Positions 18,464 through 27,296 are shown, numbered from the stretch's first letter. The stretch: DNA of 64,000 nucleotides from Vibrio cyclitrophicus (GCA_023206055.1 CP065367.1:1488001-1552000), one strand, 5' to 3'. Made by a program: numbers and translations. The notes: a model not told the origin generated them from the letters alone.

Positions 18464-19387
18464 ATGGATAAGTTTTCAGACATGGCGATGTTCGTCAGTA
18501 TCGTTAAATATCAAGGTTTGGCTGCTGCAGGACGTGAACTGGGTTTATCACCCGCGACCATGACAGCAAGGCTTCAAGCACTGGAAGAACGATATGGTGT
18601 GAAGTTGTTGAATCGAAGTACGCGCCATGTGTCTTTGACCGACTCTGGAGAGCTGTATCACAAGGCGTGTTTGGAGATTTTAGACAACGTCAGTGAGGCC
18701 GAAAATCTGATTCAAAATGGTGTCAAAGAGGTCAAAGGCCCGCTTAAAATCGCCGCGCCGAAAGACATCGGAAAGCAGTACATTCTTCCTATTCTTTCTG
18801 AGTTCTGTCAGCAATATCCTGATGTGATTCCTTACCTCTATTTGAACGATAACCTTTCGAACATTGCTGAATCTGGCATGGATATCGTGGTCCGTTATGG
18901 TGAGTTGGTCGACAGCAGTTTGATATCCAGACGTTTGTCACCAAGCCGACGTGTGCTGTGTGCCTCGCCTGAATATCTCGCCAAGAATGGAACGCCGTTG
19001 ACACCACAAGATTTGGTTGAACATGACTGTTTGGCTATGCTGCGTAGCAATGAAGAACTCAAGACATGGCATTTCCAAGACCACGATATGAAGAAGTCGG
19101 TGACGGTTGTGCCGAAGCGATTTTCAGACGATGGCGAAGTGATTCGATACTGGGCATTAAAAGGAGAAGGGATTGCGTTGAAGTCGGTACTTGATGTGCA
19201 AGATGACATCAATAACCAACGTCTTGTGACTCTACTTAATGGCTACATGAAGAACTTCAACACCGCGATGTCGGTGTCGAGTGCCGATTTGAACGTGGTG
19301 TACATCAGCAAGAAATATCAGCCGAAGCGTATCCGGTTGTTTTTAGATTTCCTGCTCGAACGGTTTGGCGATCTGCTGGTTAAGTAA
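18464..19387 (+). CDS. LysR-family transcriptional regulator
   Basis: A 307-residue LysR protein: an N-terminal winged helix-turn-helix (about 1-60, AMFVSIVKYQGLAAAGRELGLSP onward) and an effector-binding domain of two Rossmann-like lobes (about 90-300). It is divergent from the SDR-MFS-OYE operon across a 125-base AT-rich intergenic region, the standard arrangement for a LysR activator of the neighbouring genes and its own repression. The sequence is of the CrgA/DmlR-like group. The inducer is unknown. Confidence 0.9.
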   Translation: MDKFSDMAMFVSIVKYQGLAAAGRELGLSPATMTARLQALEERYGVKLLNRSTRHVSLTDSGELYHKACLEILDNVSEAENLIQNGVKEVKGPLKIAAPKDIGKQYILPILSEFCQQYPDVIPYLYLNDNLSNIAESGMDIVVRYGELVDSSLISRRLSPSRRVLCASPEYLAKNGTPLTPQDLVEHDCLAMLRSNEELKTWHFQDHDMKKSVTVVPKRFSDDGEVIRYWALKGEGIALKSVLDVQDDINNQRLVTLLNGYMKNFNTAMSVSSADLNVVYISKKYQPKRIRLFLDFLLERFGDLLVK

Positions 19388-19465
19388 TGCAGTAACAGGC
19401 AAAGATTAATTATTGTTAATCTAACGAAAATGAAACATCAATATCGACAAGCGTATACTAAGACT

Positions 19466-19564
19466 GAACCTCCTTTGAGGTAAACACCTAACATCATTAC
19501 CGAATTGTGGTTTACCCCCTAAACCGCATCTGGCTCGCATTAGTCACGCGAGCCTTTCTTTTTT
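19466..19564 (+). ncRNA. Candidate small RNA, copy 2 of a CCCCC-loop pair
   Basis: The predicted start is about 7 bases after TATACT (19454-19459). The transcript would hold a small ACCTC / GAGGT hairpin (19469-19481), then a perfect GGTTTA-CCCCC-TAAACC hairpin (19509-19525), and a terminator GGCTCGC / GCGAGCC (19532-19554) followed by TTTCTTTTTT. The hairpin closing pair is G-C here and G-U in copy 1, so the stem is kept despite a base change. It lies in the 234-base gap between the LysR and the broken response regulator gene. An inverted repeat AGATTAA / TTAATCT (19403-19422) lies just upstream of its promoter. Confidence 0.62.
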
Positions 19565-19621
19565 CTGACGATAAATTTTTTATTTCCGGTAAAATTTAAC
19601 GTTGAAGTAAGAGGGCTATCA

Positions 19622-20295
19622 GTGAAAATACTAATCATCGAAGATGACACCACCACCAGAGAATTTGTCGCGAAAGGGCTAGAGGAACATGGCTATGCTG
19701 TCGACCAAGCTGAAGATGGTAAAAAAGGCCTGATGATGGCTTTAAGTTCTGAATATCAGCTCGTCGTTTTAGACCGAATGTTGCCCTATCTGGATGGTAT
19801 GAAAGTGCTTTCTGCTATCAAAGCCACTGAAGAGCACTTACCTGTTTTAATTTTGAGCGCGATGGATAGCGTGGAAGATCGAGTCAACGGCTTACAAGCG
19901 GGCAGTGATGACTATTTGATCAAGCCATTTGCTCTCGCAGAACTGATTGCGCGCGTCGACATCATAATCAATCGAACGAAACGTCAGTCGGTTAGTGAGA
20001 CTAATTTAGTTTATGATTGCTTAGAAATCGATTTACGTGCACATCGAGTGATGTGTAAAAATCGAGAACTGTTGTTACAGCCTAAAGAGTTTAGTTAATT
20101 CAATACTTTGTTGAACACAGCGAACAAGTAGTTTCGAGGATGCGTTTGTTTGAAGCTATCTGGAGCTACCACTTTGACCCGAAAACTAATGTGATTGATG
20201 TTCACGTCGCTAATCTAAGACGTAAGTTGGAAGACGCGGGTTGCTCTGATCTTCTTCACACTGTCAGAGGGGCAGGGTATGTCCTTCGCCGATGA
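19622..20295 (+). pseudogene. OmpR-family response regulator with a one-base frameshift
   Basis: The receiver domain is intact (acidic pair near residues 8-9, phospho-acceptor in VVLDRMLPYLDG, and K in YLIKPFAL), but the frame ends at TAA 20096-20098 at the start of the winged-helix domain. One base downstream the frame continues as VSRMRLFEAIWSY and on through NVIDVHVANLRRKLE to GYVLRR and a TGA at 20293-20295. Restoring a single T near 20095-20097 gives a normal 224-residue regulator. The start is GTG at 19622. As it stands the product is a receiver without DNA binding. The downstream kinase overlaps its end and is intact. A sequencing error is the main alternative. Confidence 0.85.
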
Positions 20296-21598
20296 TTACA
20301 CGCTTACTCGCTCCTCGGTATTTAAAACACTAGTCGCATTATTCGTCTTGATAACAGTGATCAATGTTATTGTTATTAGGCAAGTTTATAAAGACTCAGA
20401 CGCTTTTCATCGTGAACAATTGGTCAAACAATTACAGGATGAATCTTCAGAATTCAGTTATGTTGCTCAGCAGAGCAAGGCCGATGTCGAGAAGCTACTC
20501 GCGGCAAAACAAACCTCCGATAGCAACTTTTATTACCACTTAGTAGAGCACTCAACTCCCCCCGGTTCACTTCCCATTTATCCCGTGAGATCCGTAGTAT
20601 CAGAAACGACTGATATTCCCATTGGCGACACCCACAGGTTGGTGATCGGCATTGATCAAAAAGCAGTAGAAGAGTATCGCAATACGCTTATTCCTATCGT
20701 ATTTTCTGGAATCGTTTTACCTATTGCGGTGATGTTAATAGCCGCTCTGTTTTTTACGGTACTTATCTTAAAACGCTTAGAAAGAGTCAACCAAGCGATG
20801 AACCGAGTCTTGTGTGGTGAGAAAAACGTTAAGATTGCGGTATCGAAGCAGGATGATGAGTTCGATATTTTGGCGATTCACCTCAATTTTATGATTGAGC
20901 AGATGGCGAAAAATGAAGAGTCATTGAAGTCGTTGACCGTAGGAATGGCACATGACATGCGTACCCCGATGGCTCGCCTAAAGTTGCGCCTTGAAGAGGT
21001 GTTGTCTACGTCGGATCTAACAGAAGAACATCAAGAACAGTTCTCTGCTTGCCATGACGAATTGGAACTGATTCTGTCACTATTTAACAGCATGCTTGAA
21101 ATAACCAAGTTGAATAGTGGCCAAATGCCGATAGAGACCGAGCGTGTTGACCTTGGAAAAGTGGTTCAAGATGCGATTGAATTTATCAGCCCTATTGCCG
21201 AAATGAAGCAACAAACCTTGAGTTGTAGACAGGATCAAGACTGTGAAGTTCTCGGGGACAAAAGCCTGCTCTTTCGTGCCGTGTTTAACTTGGTTGAGAA
21301 TGCTGTGAAGTACACGCCTGAAAAGGGTGAAATTGAAGTCGTGATCGACCTGTTCGGCGTGTCAGTTGCGGACAACGGTATAGGTATCTCTGATAGTGAT
21401 AAGTTGAACGTATGCCGACCGATGTTCCGAGCGGATAAGAGTCGTACTGAGTTTGGCAATGGTCTTGGATTATCTTTGGTCGATGCGGTAGTAAAGCGTC
21501 ACAACGCTCACCTTATTCTGCGCGATAACTTTCCAAGAGAAAGCCATCTAAAAGAGAGTCGTCCAGGGTTGCGAGCGCGCCTTTACTTTGAGCGCTGA
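20279..21598 (+). CDS. Sensor histidine kinase, HisKA type
   Basis: A 439-residue membrane kinase: helix 1 about residues 16-37, a periplasmic loop of about 100 residues, helix 2 about 139-163, a HAMP segment, then HisKA with H in GMAHDMRTPMARLKLRLEE, an N-box NLVENAVKYTPEKG, and G-boxes DNGIGISD and GNGLGLSLV. Its ATG overlaps the last 17 bases of the response regulator reading frame, so the pair was one operon. With the regulator frameshifted, the kinase may signal to a receiver-only protein or to another regulator, or may be on its way to loss. Confidence 0.9.
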   Translation: MSFADDYTLTRSSVFKTLVALFVLITVINVIVIRQVYKDSDAFHREQLVKQLQDESSEFSYVAQQSKADVEKLLAAKQTSDSNFYYHLVEHSTPPGSLPIYPVRSVVSETTDIPIGDTHRLVIGIDQKAVEEYRNTLIPIVFSGIVLPIAVMLIAALFFTVLILKRLERVNQAMNRVLCGEKNVKIAVSKQDDEFDILAIHLNFMIEQMAKNEESLKSLTVGMAHDMRTPMARLKLRLEEVLSTSDLTEEHQEQFSACHDELELILSLFNSMLEITKLNSGQMPIETERVDLGKVVQDAIEFISPIAEMKQQTLSCRQDQDCEVLGDKSLLFRAVFNLVENAVKYTPEKGEIEVVIDLFGVSVADNGIGISDSDKLNVCRPMFRADKSRTEFGNGLGLSLVDAVVKRHNAHLILRDNFPRESHLKESRPGLRARLYFER

Positions 21599-21657
21599 GC
21601 AGCTTCTTAATAAAGATATGTTTTTGATTTTCCCTTAGCTGAAATAGTGAATAAGAC

Positions 21658-21690
21658 AAAGGCCAAAGCTTGTGCTTTGGCCTTTTTATT
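21658..21690 (+). terminator. Rho-independent terminator
   Basis: Stem AAAGGCCAAAGC / GCTTTGGCCTTT with a TTGT loop and T-rich tail, 60 bases after the histidine kinase and before the convergent PTS gene. Confidence 0.9.
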
Positions 21691-21748
21691 AACTTGATAG
21701 CGCTTCGCATTTTTTCTATTCAGAATGATGCGAAAGCTTGTGTTTGAA

Positions 21749-23227
21749 CTAGCCGGGAACGACTACGCCCGTTAGGTCTTGGCTTTCAGGGATTTGTCTC
21801 ATTGCATGAGCAACCTCTTCTGCTTCTGTTCCTATAATGACCTGAAGGTTATTAGAACCAATCTTAACCACACCCAACGCTCCAATCGCTTTTAATGCGG
21901 CTTCATCAACGACAGTCAGATCATTGACAGATAAGCGTAGTCGAGTGATACATGAATCGATATTGGTTAGGTTCGCATGACCGCCTAGCACTTTAAGGTA
22001 TTGGGCTGCTTTCTCGTTTGAGCTCACTTCTGCGACTTCTGCAACGTCTACGTCTTCTCTGCCCGGTGTTTTCAAGTCAAACTTGATGATCGCAAAGCGG
22101 AAAATTGAGTAATAAATCGCAGCAAAACAGAACCCTTGAAGCACTAGCATGTATGGTTTCATCGCCAATGGCAGATTGTACGATAAGACAAAGTCAATCA
22201 AGCCGCCGCTGAAAGTGAAGCCCGCGATCCATTGCATGCTCGCAGCAATATACAGTGAAATAGCGGCTAGGAATGCGTGAATCACGTAAAGCACTGGTGC
22301 GACAAACATGAAGGTGAATTCAATAGGTTCTGTTACACCCGTTAGAATCGCAGTAAGCGCTGATGCACCTAGAATACCGCCGACTTTCTTTTTGTTTTCG
22401 GGTTTTGCACAGTGGTACATCGCCAAACATGCAGCCGGTAAGCCATAACCCATAACAGGGAAGAAGCCACCTTGATAAATGCCCGTCACACCGAGTTCGC
22501 CAGTGCCCGACCAGAACTTAGAAATATCGTTGATGCCAACTAAATCGAAAATAAATACTTGGTTTAGAGCGTGGTGCAGGCCAACGGGAATCAGTAAGCG
22601 GTTAAAGAAACCATAGAGGCCTGCGCCTGTCGCACCCATCTCAGAAATTGCGATACCAAAGTCGACAAGTGCGCCATAAACAACAGGCCAAACGTAAACC
22701 ATGATTAAGCTGATACAAATAGCGGCGATTGACGTCACTATCGGAACGAAACGCTTACCCCCAAAGAATCCAAGAACAGCTGGCAGCTTTATTGTGTGGA
22801 ATCGGTTGTACAACGTAGCGGCGACAATACCCATCATGATGCCAGTGAATGCACTCACAGCGGCCTTCGATGCGATAAGCTCTGATGTGCCCATTTGATC
22901 AACAGGTACACCGGTGATTTGAGATATAACCGCGACATTGCCGACAATCATCTCCACGATGAGCAGGCCGAGTAAGCCTGAAAGTGCAGCGGCGCCGTTG
23001 TTATCTTTTGCTAAACCATAAGCCACGCCCACGGCGAATAGCCACGCTTGGTTATCCATAATACCTTTGCCGCCATACACAAGTATGGTTGCTAACGCGC
23101 TGTTTGCGCCCCAACCGGTTGGGTCCAACGCATAACCTAAGCCAAGCATTAAACCACCAGCTGGCAGTACCGCGATCGGCACCATCAGTGCTTTACCTAT
23201 TTTTTGTAAGTATCCGAGTATATTCAC
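21749..23227 (-). CDS. PTS EIICB permease, glucose/N-acetylglucosamine family
   Basis: A 492-residue protein. The membrane EIIC domain covers about residues 1-375 (start MNILGYLQKIGKALMVPIAV; GVTEPIEFTFMF near the substrate site). The EIIB domain is about 405-485, with the phosphorylated cysteine in NIDSCITRLRL. No EIIA domain is attached, so it would depend on a soluble EIIA such as Crr. The sequence is of the Glc/GlcNAc group; GlcNAc (NagE-like) is my best guess but glucose or a related sugar is possible. It is a single gene. The 229-base leader holds an inverted repeat that may be its operator. Confidence 0.85.
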   Translation of the reverse strand: MNILGYLQKIGKALMVPIAVLPAGGLMLGLGYALDPTGWGANSALATILVYGGKGIMDNQAWLFAVGVAYGLAKDNNGAAALSGLLGLLIVEMIVGNVAVISQITGVPVDQMGTSELIASKAAVSAFTGIMMGIVAATLYNRFHTIKLPAVLGFFGGKRFVPIVTSIAAICISLIMVYVWPVVYGALVDFGIAISEMGATGAGLYGFFNRLLIPVGLHHALNQVFIFDLVGINDISKFWSGTGELGVTGIYQGGFFPVMGYGLPAACLAMYHCAKPENKKKVGGILGASALTAILTGVTEPIEFTFMFVAPVLYVIHAFLAAISLYIAASMQWIAGFTFSGGLIDFVLSYNLPLAMKPYMLVLQGFCFAAIYYSIFRFAIIKFDLKTPGREDVDVAEVAEVSSNEKAAQYLKVLGGHANLTNIDSCITRLRLSVNDLTVVDEAALKAIGALGVVKIGSNNLQVIIGTEAEEVAHAMRQIPESQDLTGVVVPG

Positions 23228-23300
23228 TTTTCGTTCTCTCTATATTTCGATTAATACTGGAAGCTTACTTGCACAAGGATTAAGGGCGGGTTGTGTGTAG

Positions 23301-23316
23301 ATTAACGATTGTTAAT
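23301..23316. promoter_or_regulatory. Inverted repeat upstream of the PTS gene
   Basis: ATTAAC-GATT-GTTAAT is a perfect six-base inverted repeat about 75 bases upstream of the EIICB start. It may be an operator for a sugar regulator. No regulator can be named from the sequence. Confidence 0.35.
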
Positions 23317-23456
23317 GTAGGGCGATGTCGTAGTAAAACTGAGAATTATTGAAGATCTTATGGATAAGTTGATTGTTCTGAAAGTGGTAAATTCAAAGCT
23401 TCATTACGGACAAGGTAAATAGTTCTCGTTAAGATAGTTCGATTACAAGGATGTAA

Positions 23457-23861
23457 ATGGAGAGAAAAATGAAAGTAGTCGGCAACACGGTTATCCAACC
23501 TTTTCACAAAGCCACCTGCCACTGTGGTGCAGTCGAACTAGAACTCAGCCTACCTAACGGAATAGAGAAGCCACGTCGTTGTGATTGCTCTATCTGTCGT
23601 CGCAGGGGAGCGATTGTGGGCTCTGTTGCGCTAGATGGCATCAAGATCCTCAAAGGTGCGGAGCATCTTAAGCTTTATCAATTCAATACCAACACCGCGA
23701 AGCATTATTTCTGCTCAAACTGCGGTATCTATACCCATCACCAACGCCGCTCAAGCCCAAATGAATACGGTTTTAACATCGGCTGTTTGGAAGGAGTGAA
23801 CCCTTTTGATATTGGTGATGTGGTGACCAACGATGGTGTGAATCACCCTGCTGATCGTTAA
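23457..23861 (+). CDS. GFA-family zinc protein
   Basis: A 134-residue protein of the Gfa family (glutathione-dependent formaldehyde-activating enzyme-like). It has the conserved cysteines ATCHCGAVELE, RRCDCSICRRRGA and YFCSNCGIYTHH that bind two zinc ions. The wider family is mostly of unknown function despite its name, so formaldehyde detoxification should not be assumed. ATG 23457 has an AAGGA site 7 bases upstream. An internal ATG at 23469 is an alternative. Confidence 0.85.
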   Translation: MERKMKVVGNTVIQPFHKATCHCGAVELELSLPNGIEKPRRCDCSICRRRGAIVGSVALDGIKILKGAEHLKLYQFNTNTAKHYFCSNCGIYTHHQRRSSPNEYGFNIGCLEGVNPFDIGDVVTNDGVNHPADR

Positions 23862-23889
23862 GTAATGAACATTAAAAAGGAACGGTTCT

Positions 23890-24351
23890 ATGTCTGAATA
23901 TGGTGCGCTCATTCGCTGGCAAAAAGCGGCAGATGAAGCCTTTAGCGACAATCAATACAGCCGCGGCCACACATGGGAGTTCGATGGTGGTGTTACTGTG
24001 CCTGCTTCGTCCTCTCCTCACGTTGTGCCACTGCCGTTTTCGGTGGAAGTGAATGTTGACCCGGAAGAAGCCTTTATCGCGGCACTTTCTAGCTGTCACA
24101 TGCTGACGTTTTTGGGTATTGCGGCGAAACAGAAATACGTGATCGACTCTTATGTGGATGATGCGATTGGTGTGCTGGAAGAAAATGAATCTGGCCGCTC
24201 GTCTGTCACTAAGGTGACTCTTCGACCTGAGATCGTGTTTTTAGGCACTAAAAAGCCCACTGCTAAGCAGCTCGAAAAGCTACATCACTTGGCGCACAAA
24301 AATTGCTTTATCGCGAACTCGGTAAAAACAGACATTGTGGTAGAGATGTGA
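23890..24351 (+). CDS. OsmC-family peroxiredoxin-like protein
   Basis: A 153-residue OsmC/OhrA-type protein. The two catalytic cysteines are in ALSSCHMLTFLGIA and HKNCFIANSVKTDI, which reduce organic hydroperoxides in studied members. It follows the Gfa protein by 28 bases with an AAGGAACGG ribosome binding site, and the two are probably cotranscribed. It belongs to the YhfA/OsmC subgroup whose physiological substrate is less clear than for Ohr. Confidence 0.88.
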   Translation: MSEYGALIRWQKAADEAFSDNQYSRGHTWEFDGGVTVPASSSPHVVPLPFSVEVNVDPEEAFIAALSSCHMLTFLGIAAKQKYVIDSYVDDAIGVLEENESGRSSVTKVTLRPEIVFLGTKKPTAKQLEKLHHLAHKNCFIANSVKTDIVVEM

Positions 24352-24479
24352 GATTAATTTAAATTAATCACAAGATTTCTTTAAAAACTTCGTCTTTTGA
24401 GTTTAGCCATCGTCTTAAGGGTATTCATGCAATCCAGTTGATTGTAAAAAGACCAAACACACTATTTGAGGAAACCTCC

Positions 24480-25712
24480 ATGACAGCGTTTAACAGTGCA
24501 TCGAATTACGGTGAAAATGCGTTTATCAAAAGCAAAACGCAGATGCTACAGAACATTTACAACACCACAGATGTATTCCCTTACTGGGTTGCCGACATGG
24601 ATTTTCAGGTCGCGGAACCGATCACTCAAGAGCTTAACCGTCTGGTTGAGCGCGGTGTGTACTCTTACGAATTTAATGAACAAGGGGTGTTTGAAGCGCT
24701 GTCGCAATGGTATTCAAAGCGTCATGGTTTAAAGCTATTTGCGGACAAGTTTGTGCAGGTGCCAGGTGTGCTTTCCGGTATCGCGTTGCTATTACGCCAG
24801 TTCACCAACGAAGGCGATGGTGTTCTTATCCATACGCCAGCATATCACCAGTTTTCTAACTTGGTGAACAAGGCGAATCGTCAGGTAGTGAAGAGCCCAC
24901 TCATCAATGACGAGCAAGGTTATCGCATTGATTTCGATGGTATGGAGCAACAGATCATCGAGCAGAAAGTGAAGACGATGATTTTCTGTAATCCACATAA
25001 CCCAACTGGTCGTGTGTGGACGCAGCAAGAAGTGACACAGGTTATCGAGATTGCTAAACGTCATGATGTGTTGATCATCAGCGATGAAATCCACTCAGAC
25101 ATTATTTTTGAAGGGCACGCTTTTACGAGCTTAACCAGTTTTGACTACGATAAGATCATTGCCTTGATTGGATCTCCGGCAAAAACCTTCGGTATGCACA
25201 GCATCTCAAACGGCTATGTGTACACCAACAATGATGGACTATTTGAAGCGTTCAAAACCAATGTGGTCGCGATGTATCTTGACCACGGTAATGCGTTCAG
25301 CACATTTGCAACCGTGGCCGCTTTTGAGAAAGGTGGTGAGTGGTTAGATGGCATGTTGGTGTATCTGCAAGACACAGTTAAATGGATCACTGAGTTTGCT
25401 GAGCAGCGCATTCCTCAGTTAAAAGTTTTCCAACCGCAAGGCACTTACCAAGTGTGGTTTGATTTCTCAGGCTTGGATTTTTCGGAAGAAGAACTAAAAA
25501 ATGTGGTGTTTGAACAGGCTAAAATGGGCTTAACCCCAGGAGGTTGGTTTGGTGCCGAAAGTCCTAACTTTATGCGAATGAACATCGCGACGTCGCGCGA
25601 TAATATAGAGCAATCATTTATTGCGTTAGCAGACGCGATTGATGGCTTTGAGCGAGGAAATCAGACTACTTCAACTTGTTGTGATAGTGACGCTACAAAA
25701 AGCTGCTGCTGA
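24480..25712 (+). CDS. PatB/MalY-type PLP-dependent C-S lyase
   Basis: A fold-type I aminotransferase-like enzyme of about 410 residues. It has PYWVADMDF near the N-terminus, FCNPHNPTGRVW, DEIHSDIIF and the PLP-lysine region IGSPAKTFGMHSISNGY. MalY/PatB proteins cleave cystathionine or cysteine conjugates. The start at 24480 is chosen because AGGAAA lies 8 bases upstream; the frame is open further back only with non-ATG codons. The C-terminus is unusual: it ends STCCDSDATKSCC, a four-cysteine tail beyond the normal family end. Confidence 0.88.
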   Translation: MTAFNSASNYGENAFIKSKTQMLQNIYNTTDVFPYWVADMDFQVAEPITQELNRLVERGVYSYEFNEQGVFEALSQWYSKRHGLKLFADKFVQVPGVLSGIALLLRQFTNEGDGVLIHTPAYHQFSNLVNKANRQVVKSPLINDEQGYRIDFDGMEQQIIEQKVKTMIFCNPHNPTGRVWTQQEVTQVIEIAKRHDVLIISDEIHSDIIFEGHAFTSLTSFDYDKIIALIGSPAKTFGMHSISNGYVYTNNDGLFEAFKTNVVAMYLDHGNAFSTFATVAAFEKGGEWLDGMLVYLQDTVKWITEFAEQRIPQLKVFQPQGTYQVWFDFSGLDFSEEELKNVVFEQAKMGLTPGGWFGAESPNFMRMNIATSRDNIEQSFIALADAIDGFERGNQTTSTCCDSDATKSCC

Positions 25713-25774
25713 TTCCCCCTACTTATCTGAAAAATGCTTAGTTGCCGATACTGAGCAGTAAACTCTAAAAGAAC

Positions 25775-25817
25775 AAAAAACCGCGAGGCTGCTTAGTGCA
25801 TGACTGGCGGTTTTTTT
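25775..25817 (+). terminator. Rho-independent terminator
   Basis: Stem AAAAAACCGC / GCGGTTTTTTT around a 22-base loop, 60 bases after the PatB-like gene. Confidence 0.8.
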
Positions 25818-25921
25818 GTGTCTGTGTAATCCTAAGCATGATTTTATTGAGTTGTGATTGAAGTGTTGAGTGGTATTCGAGAACACTTGAATGATTGGTA
25901 GAGATTGGTTGGTAGAGAGTT

Positions 25922-26266
25922 ATGTTTAGCGTTCCACTGAATAGTTTTGTACACCGTGTGAGTGATAAAATCCAATTGATGGCGAATGCTGCGGAATGTG
26001 GATGTCAGTTGAAACGAGTTCGCCGTTCGCGAAATTGGCTGTTGGTCGCTCAAGAACATCAACTCATTGAATTTAAAACCCTACTCACCCATGAAAAAGA
26101 CGGTTGGATAGCAACCGCGATCGACAAAGTGCTGCCTAAACCTGTGGTGTGTTTGGCCTCGCTGTTGGCCGCAACACCCTCAATGACGGTGGCTCAGCTG
26201 GTGATGGAATCTGGATGTTCAATGGCAGAAGCAAGGCGTGCTATTGATGAACATGAAGGTCTGTAG
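25922..26266 (+). CDS. RRF_GI-family small protein (ribosome recycling factor-like)
   Basis: A 114-residue protein whose start (a hydrophobic segment, then LKRVRRSRNWLL) matches the Vibrio family labelled ribosome recycling factor family protein (Pfam RRF_GI). The family's function is not established and it is much shorter than true RRF. The C-terminal half (VAQLVMESGCSMAEARRAIDEHEGL) looks like a small helical DNA- or RNA-binding module. It is a single gene ending before a strong bidirectional hairpin. Confidence 0.6.
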   Translation: MFSVPLNSFVHRVSDKIQLMANAAECGCQLKRVRRSRNWLLVAQEHQLIEFKTLLTHEKDGWIATAIDKVLPKPVVCLASLLAATPSMTVAQLVMESGCSMAEARRAIDEHEGL

Positions 26267-26304
26267 GCGTATTCGAAACGTGTGAAACGAGAATCGCGAG
26301 CAGC

Positions 26305-26356
26305 AAAAAGCCCGTAACGATATTGCGTTTTTCAGCGGAATATCGTTACGGGCTTT
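26305..26356 (-). terminator. Long perfect hairpin terminator between convergent genes
   Basis: An 18-base perfect stem (26307-26324 with 26339-26356; AAAGCCCGTAACGATATT). The run of A at 26305-26309 gives a T tail on the minus strand, so it mainly ends the RRM gene; it also lies after the plus-strand gene ending at 26266. Confidence 0.88.
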
Positions 26357-26408
26357 ATCATCTGTGCTGCATTAAGCTAAGCCACGTGGCTTATGAAGCG
26401 GTGCTCGA

Positions 26409-26648
26409 TTAAGAGTTCGCTACTTTTACACGAATCGTGTTTTTGCCAAGCTTTGACAAGTTCAGCTTGTTTAGTGCTGCTTTAGCTTCTTCTTGCTCTG
26501 GCATTTCAACAAAAGCAAAGCCTTTAGATTCGCCAGTTTCTTGGTCTAAAACTAGGCTGCACTCTTTTACTGAGCCAAACTCAGAAAATAGCACACGGAT
26601 GTCTTGCTCAGATGTAGAGCGCGATAGGTTACGAACTAGAAGTTTCAT
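26409..26648 (-). CDS. RRM-domain RNA-binding protein
   Basis: A 79-residue single RNA-recognition motif. RNP-2 is KLLVRNL at the start and RNP-1 is SKGFAFVEM. Short single-RRM proteins of bacteria are often cold-induced RNA chaperones. The start at 26648 (MKLLVRNLS) begins exactly at the domain and is preferred to the frame open upstream at 26681. The gene has its own strong terminator. Confidence 0.88.
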   Translation of the reverse strand: MKLLVRNLSRSTSEQDIRVLFSEFGSVKECSLVLDQETGESKGFAFVEMPEQEEAKAALNKLNLSKLGKNTIRVKVANS

Positions 26649-26781
26649 AATAAACCTTGAATATGAATTTACGCCGAGCATTGTCGCACACTTTCACGCT
26701 CACCTTGGCATAATAATTTAAGTTCACGCTTGCTTTGATTGACTAAACATAGAGCCAGCGCTTTTGAGTAATCATAAGTGA

Positions 26782-27045
26782 TTATTCGTCGTCGAACTGT
26801 TTGATCGTGAACGCGTCTTCGATTCGGTTAAGCTCTTCTTGTTCTTTCACTCGCTTCTCTTCTTGCAGAGTCGCTCTCGTTTCGTTGAAACGTTTTTTCT
26901 CTGACTTAGTCAGGAATTTTACAGCTTTTTTGTTGGTCAGTGCGTAAGCAACTACGTCTTCACCTTTTTCTCTGCGGTCGTTTACGCGTTGTGAGAAACG
27001 TTCATTGTCGCGAGCTTTACGCTCCGCTGAGGTCAACTTGCTCAT
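26782..27045 (-). CDS. Small charged protein of unknown function
   Basis: An 87-residue, highly charged, probably helical protein (MSKLTSAERKARDNERF) with many Lys, Arg and Glu residues and a coiled-coil-like C-terminal half ending in FDDE. I do not recognise a family. It has an AAAGGCTTTAAAGC region upstream with a plausible ribosome binding site, and it neighbours the RRM gene on the same strand. A nucleic-acid-associated role is only a guess. Confidence 0.65.
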   Translation of the reverse strand: MSKLTSAERKARDNERFSQRVNDRREKGEDVVAYALTNKKAVKFLTKSEKKRFNETRATLQEEKRVKEQEELNRIEDAFTIKQFDDE

Positions 27046-27195
27046 GCTTTAAAGCCTTTTCAATTATTCATGGTAGGGAATCTACGCTTAGCGAAACAAA
27101 TGGGGACTGCTGAGTATGAGTCTAGCCCATTTGTATGCTGGTGGCGCATCTTAGCACAGTGGCTTGAGCATGCAGGTATGCTATTCGAGGGATTA

Positions 27196-27235
27196 AACAA
27201 AACAGCCCACAATTTTCGTTGTGGGCTGTTTTGTT
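27196..27235 (-). terminator. Bidirectional terminator
   Basis: A 17-base perfect stem (27196-27212 with 27219-27235; AACAAAACAGCCCACAA) with loop TTTTCG. It is the terminator of the large photo-oxidative operon ending at 27297. Confidence 0.9.
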
Positions 27236-27296
27236 ACGTACTGTAGATGAGATGTAGTCATCGATTTGAAACCAAAAAGCAGAAACGGCAGTTAAA

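Noticed and set aside
14045..19564. Duplicated block as integron attC or mobile-element ends
   Set aside because: The blocks are in direct orientation, lack attC or terminal-repeat features and target-site duplications, and carry a promoter-to-terminator structure instead.
20080..20110. Programmed frameshift in the response regulator gene
   Set aside because: No slippery heptamer or downstream pseudoknot is visible at the junction. A plain one-base deletion, or a sequencing error, is the simpler explanation.
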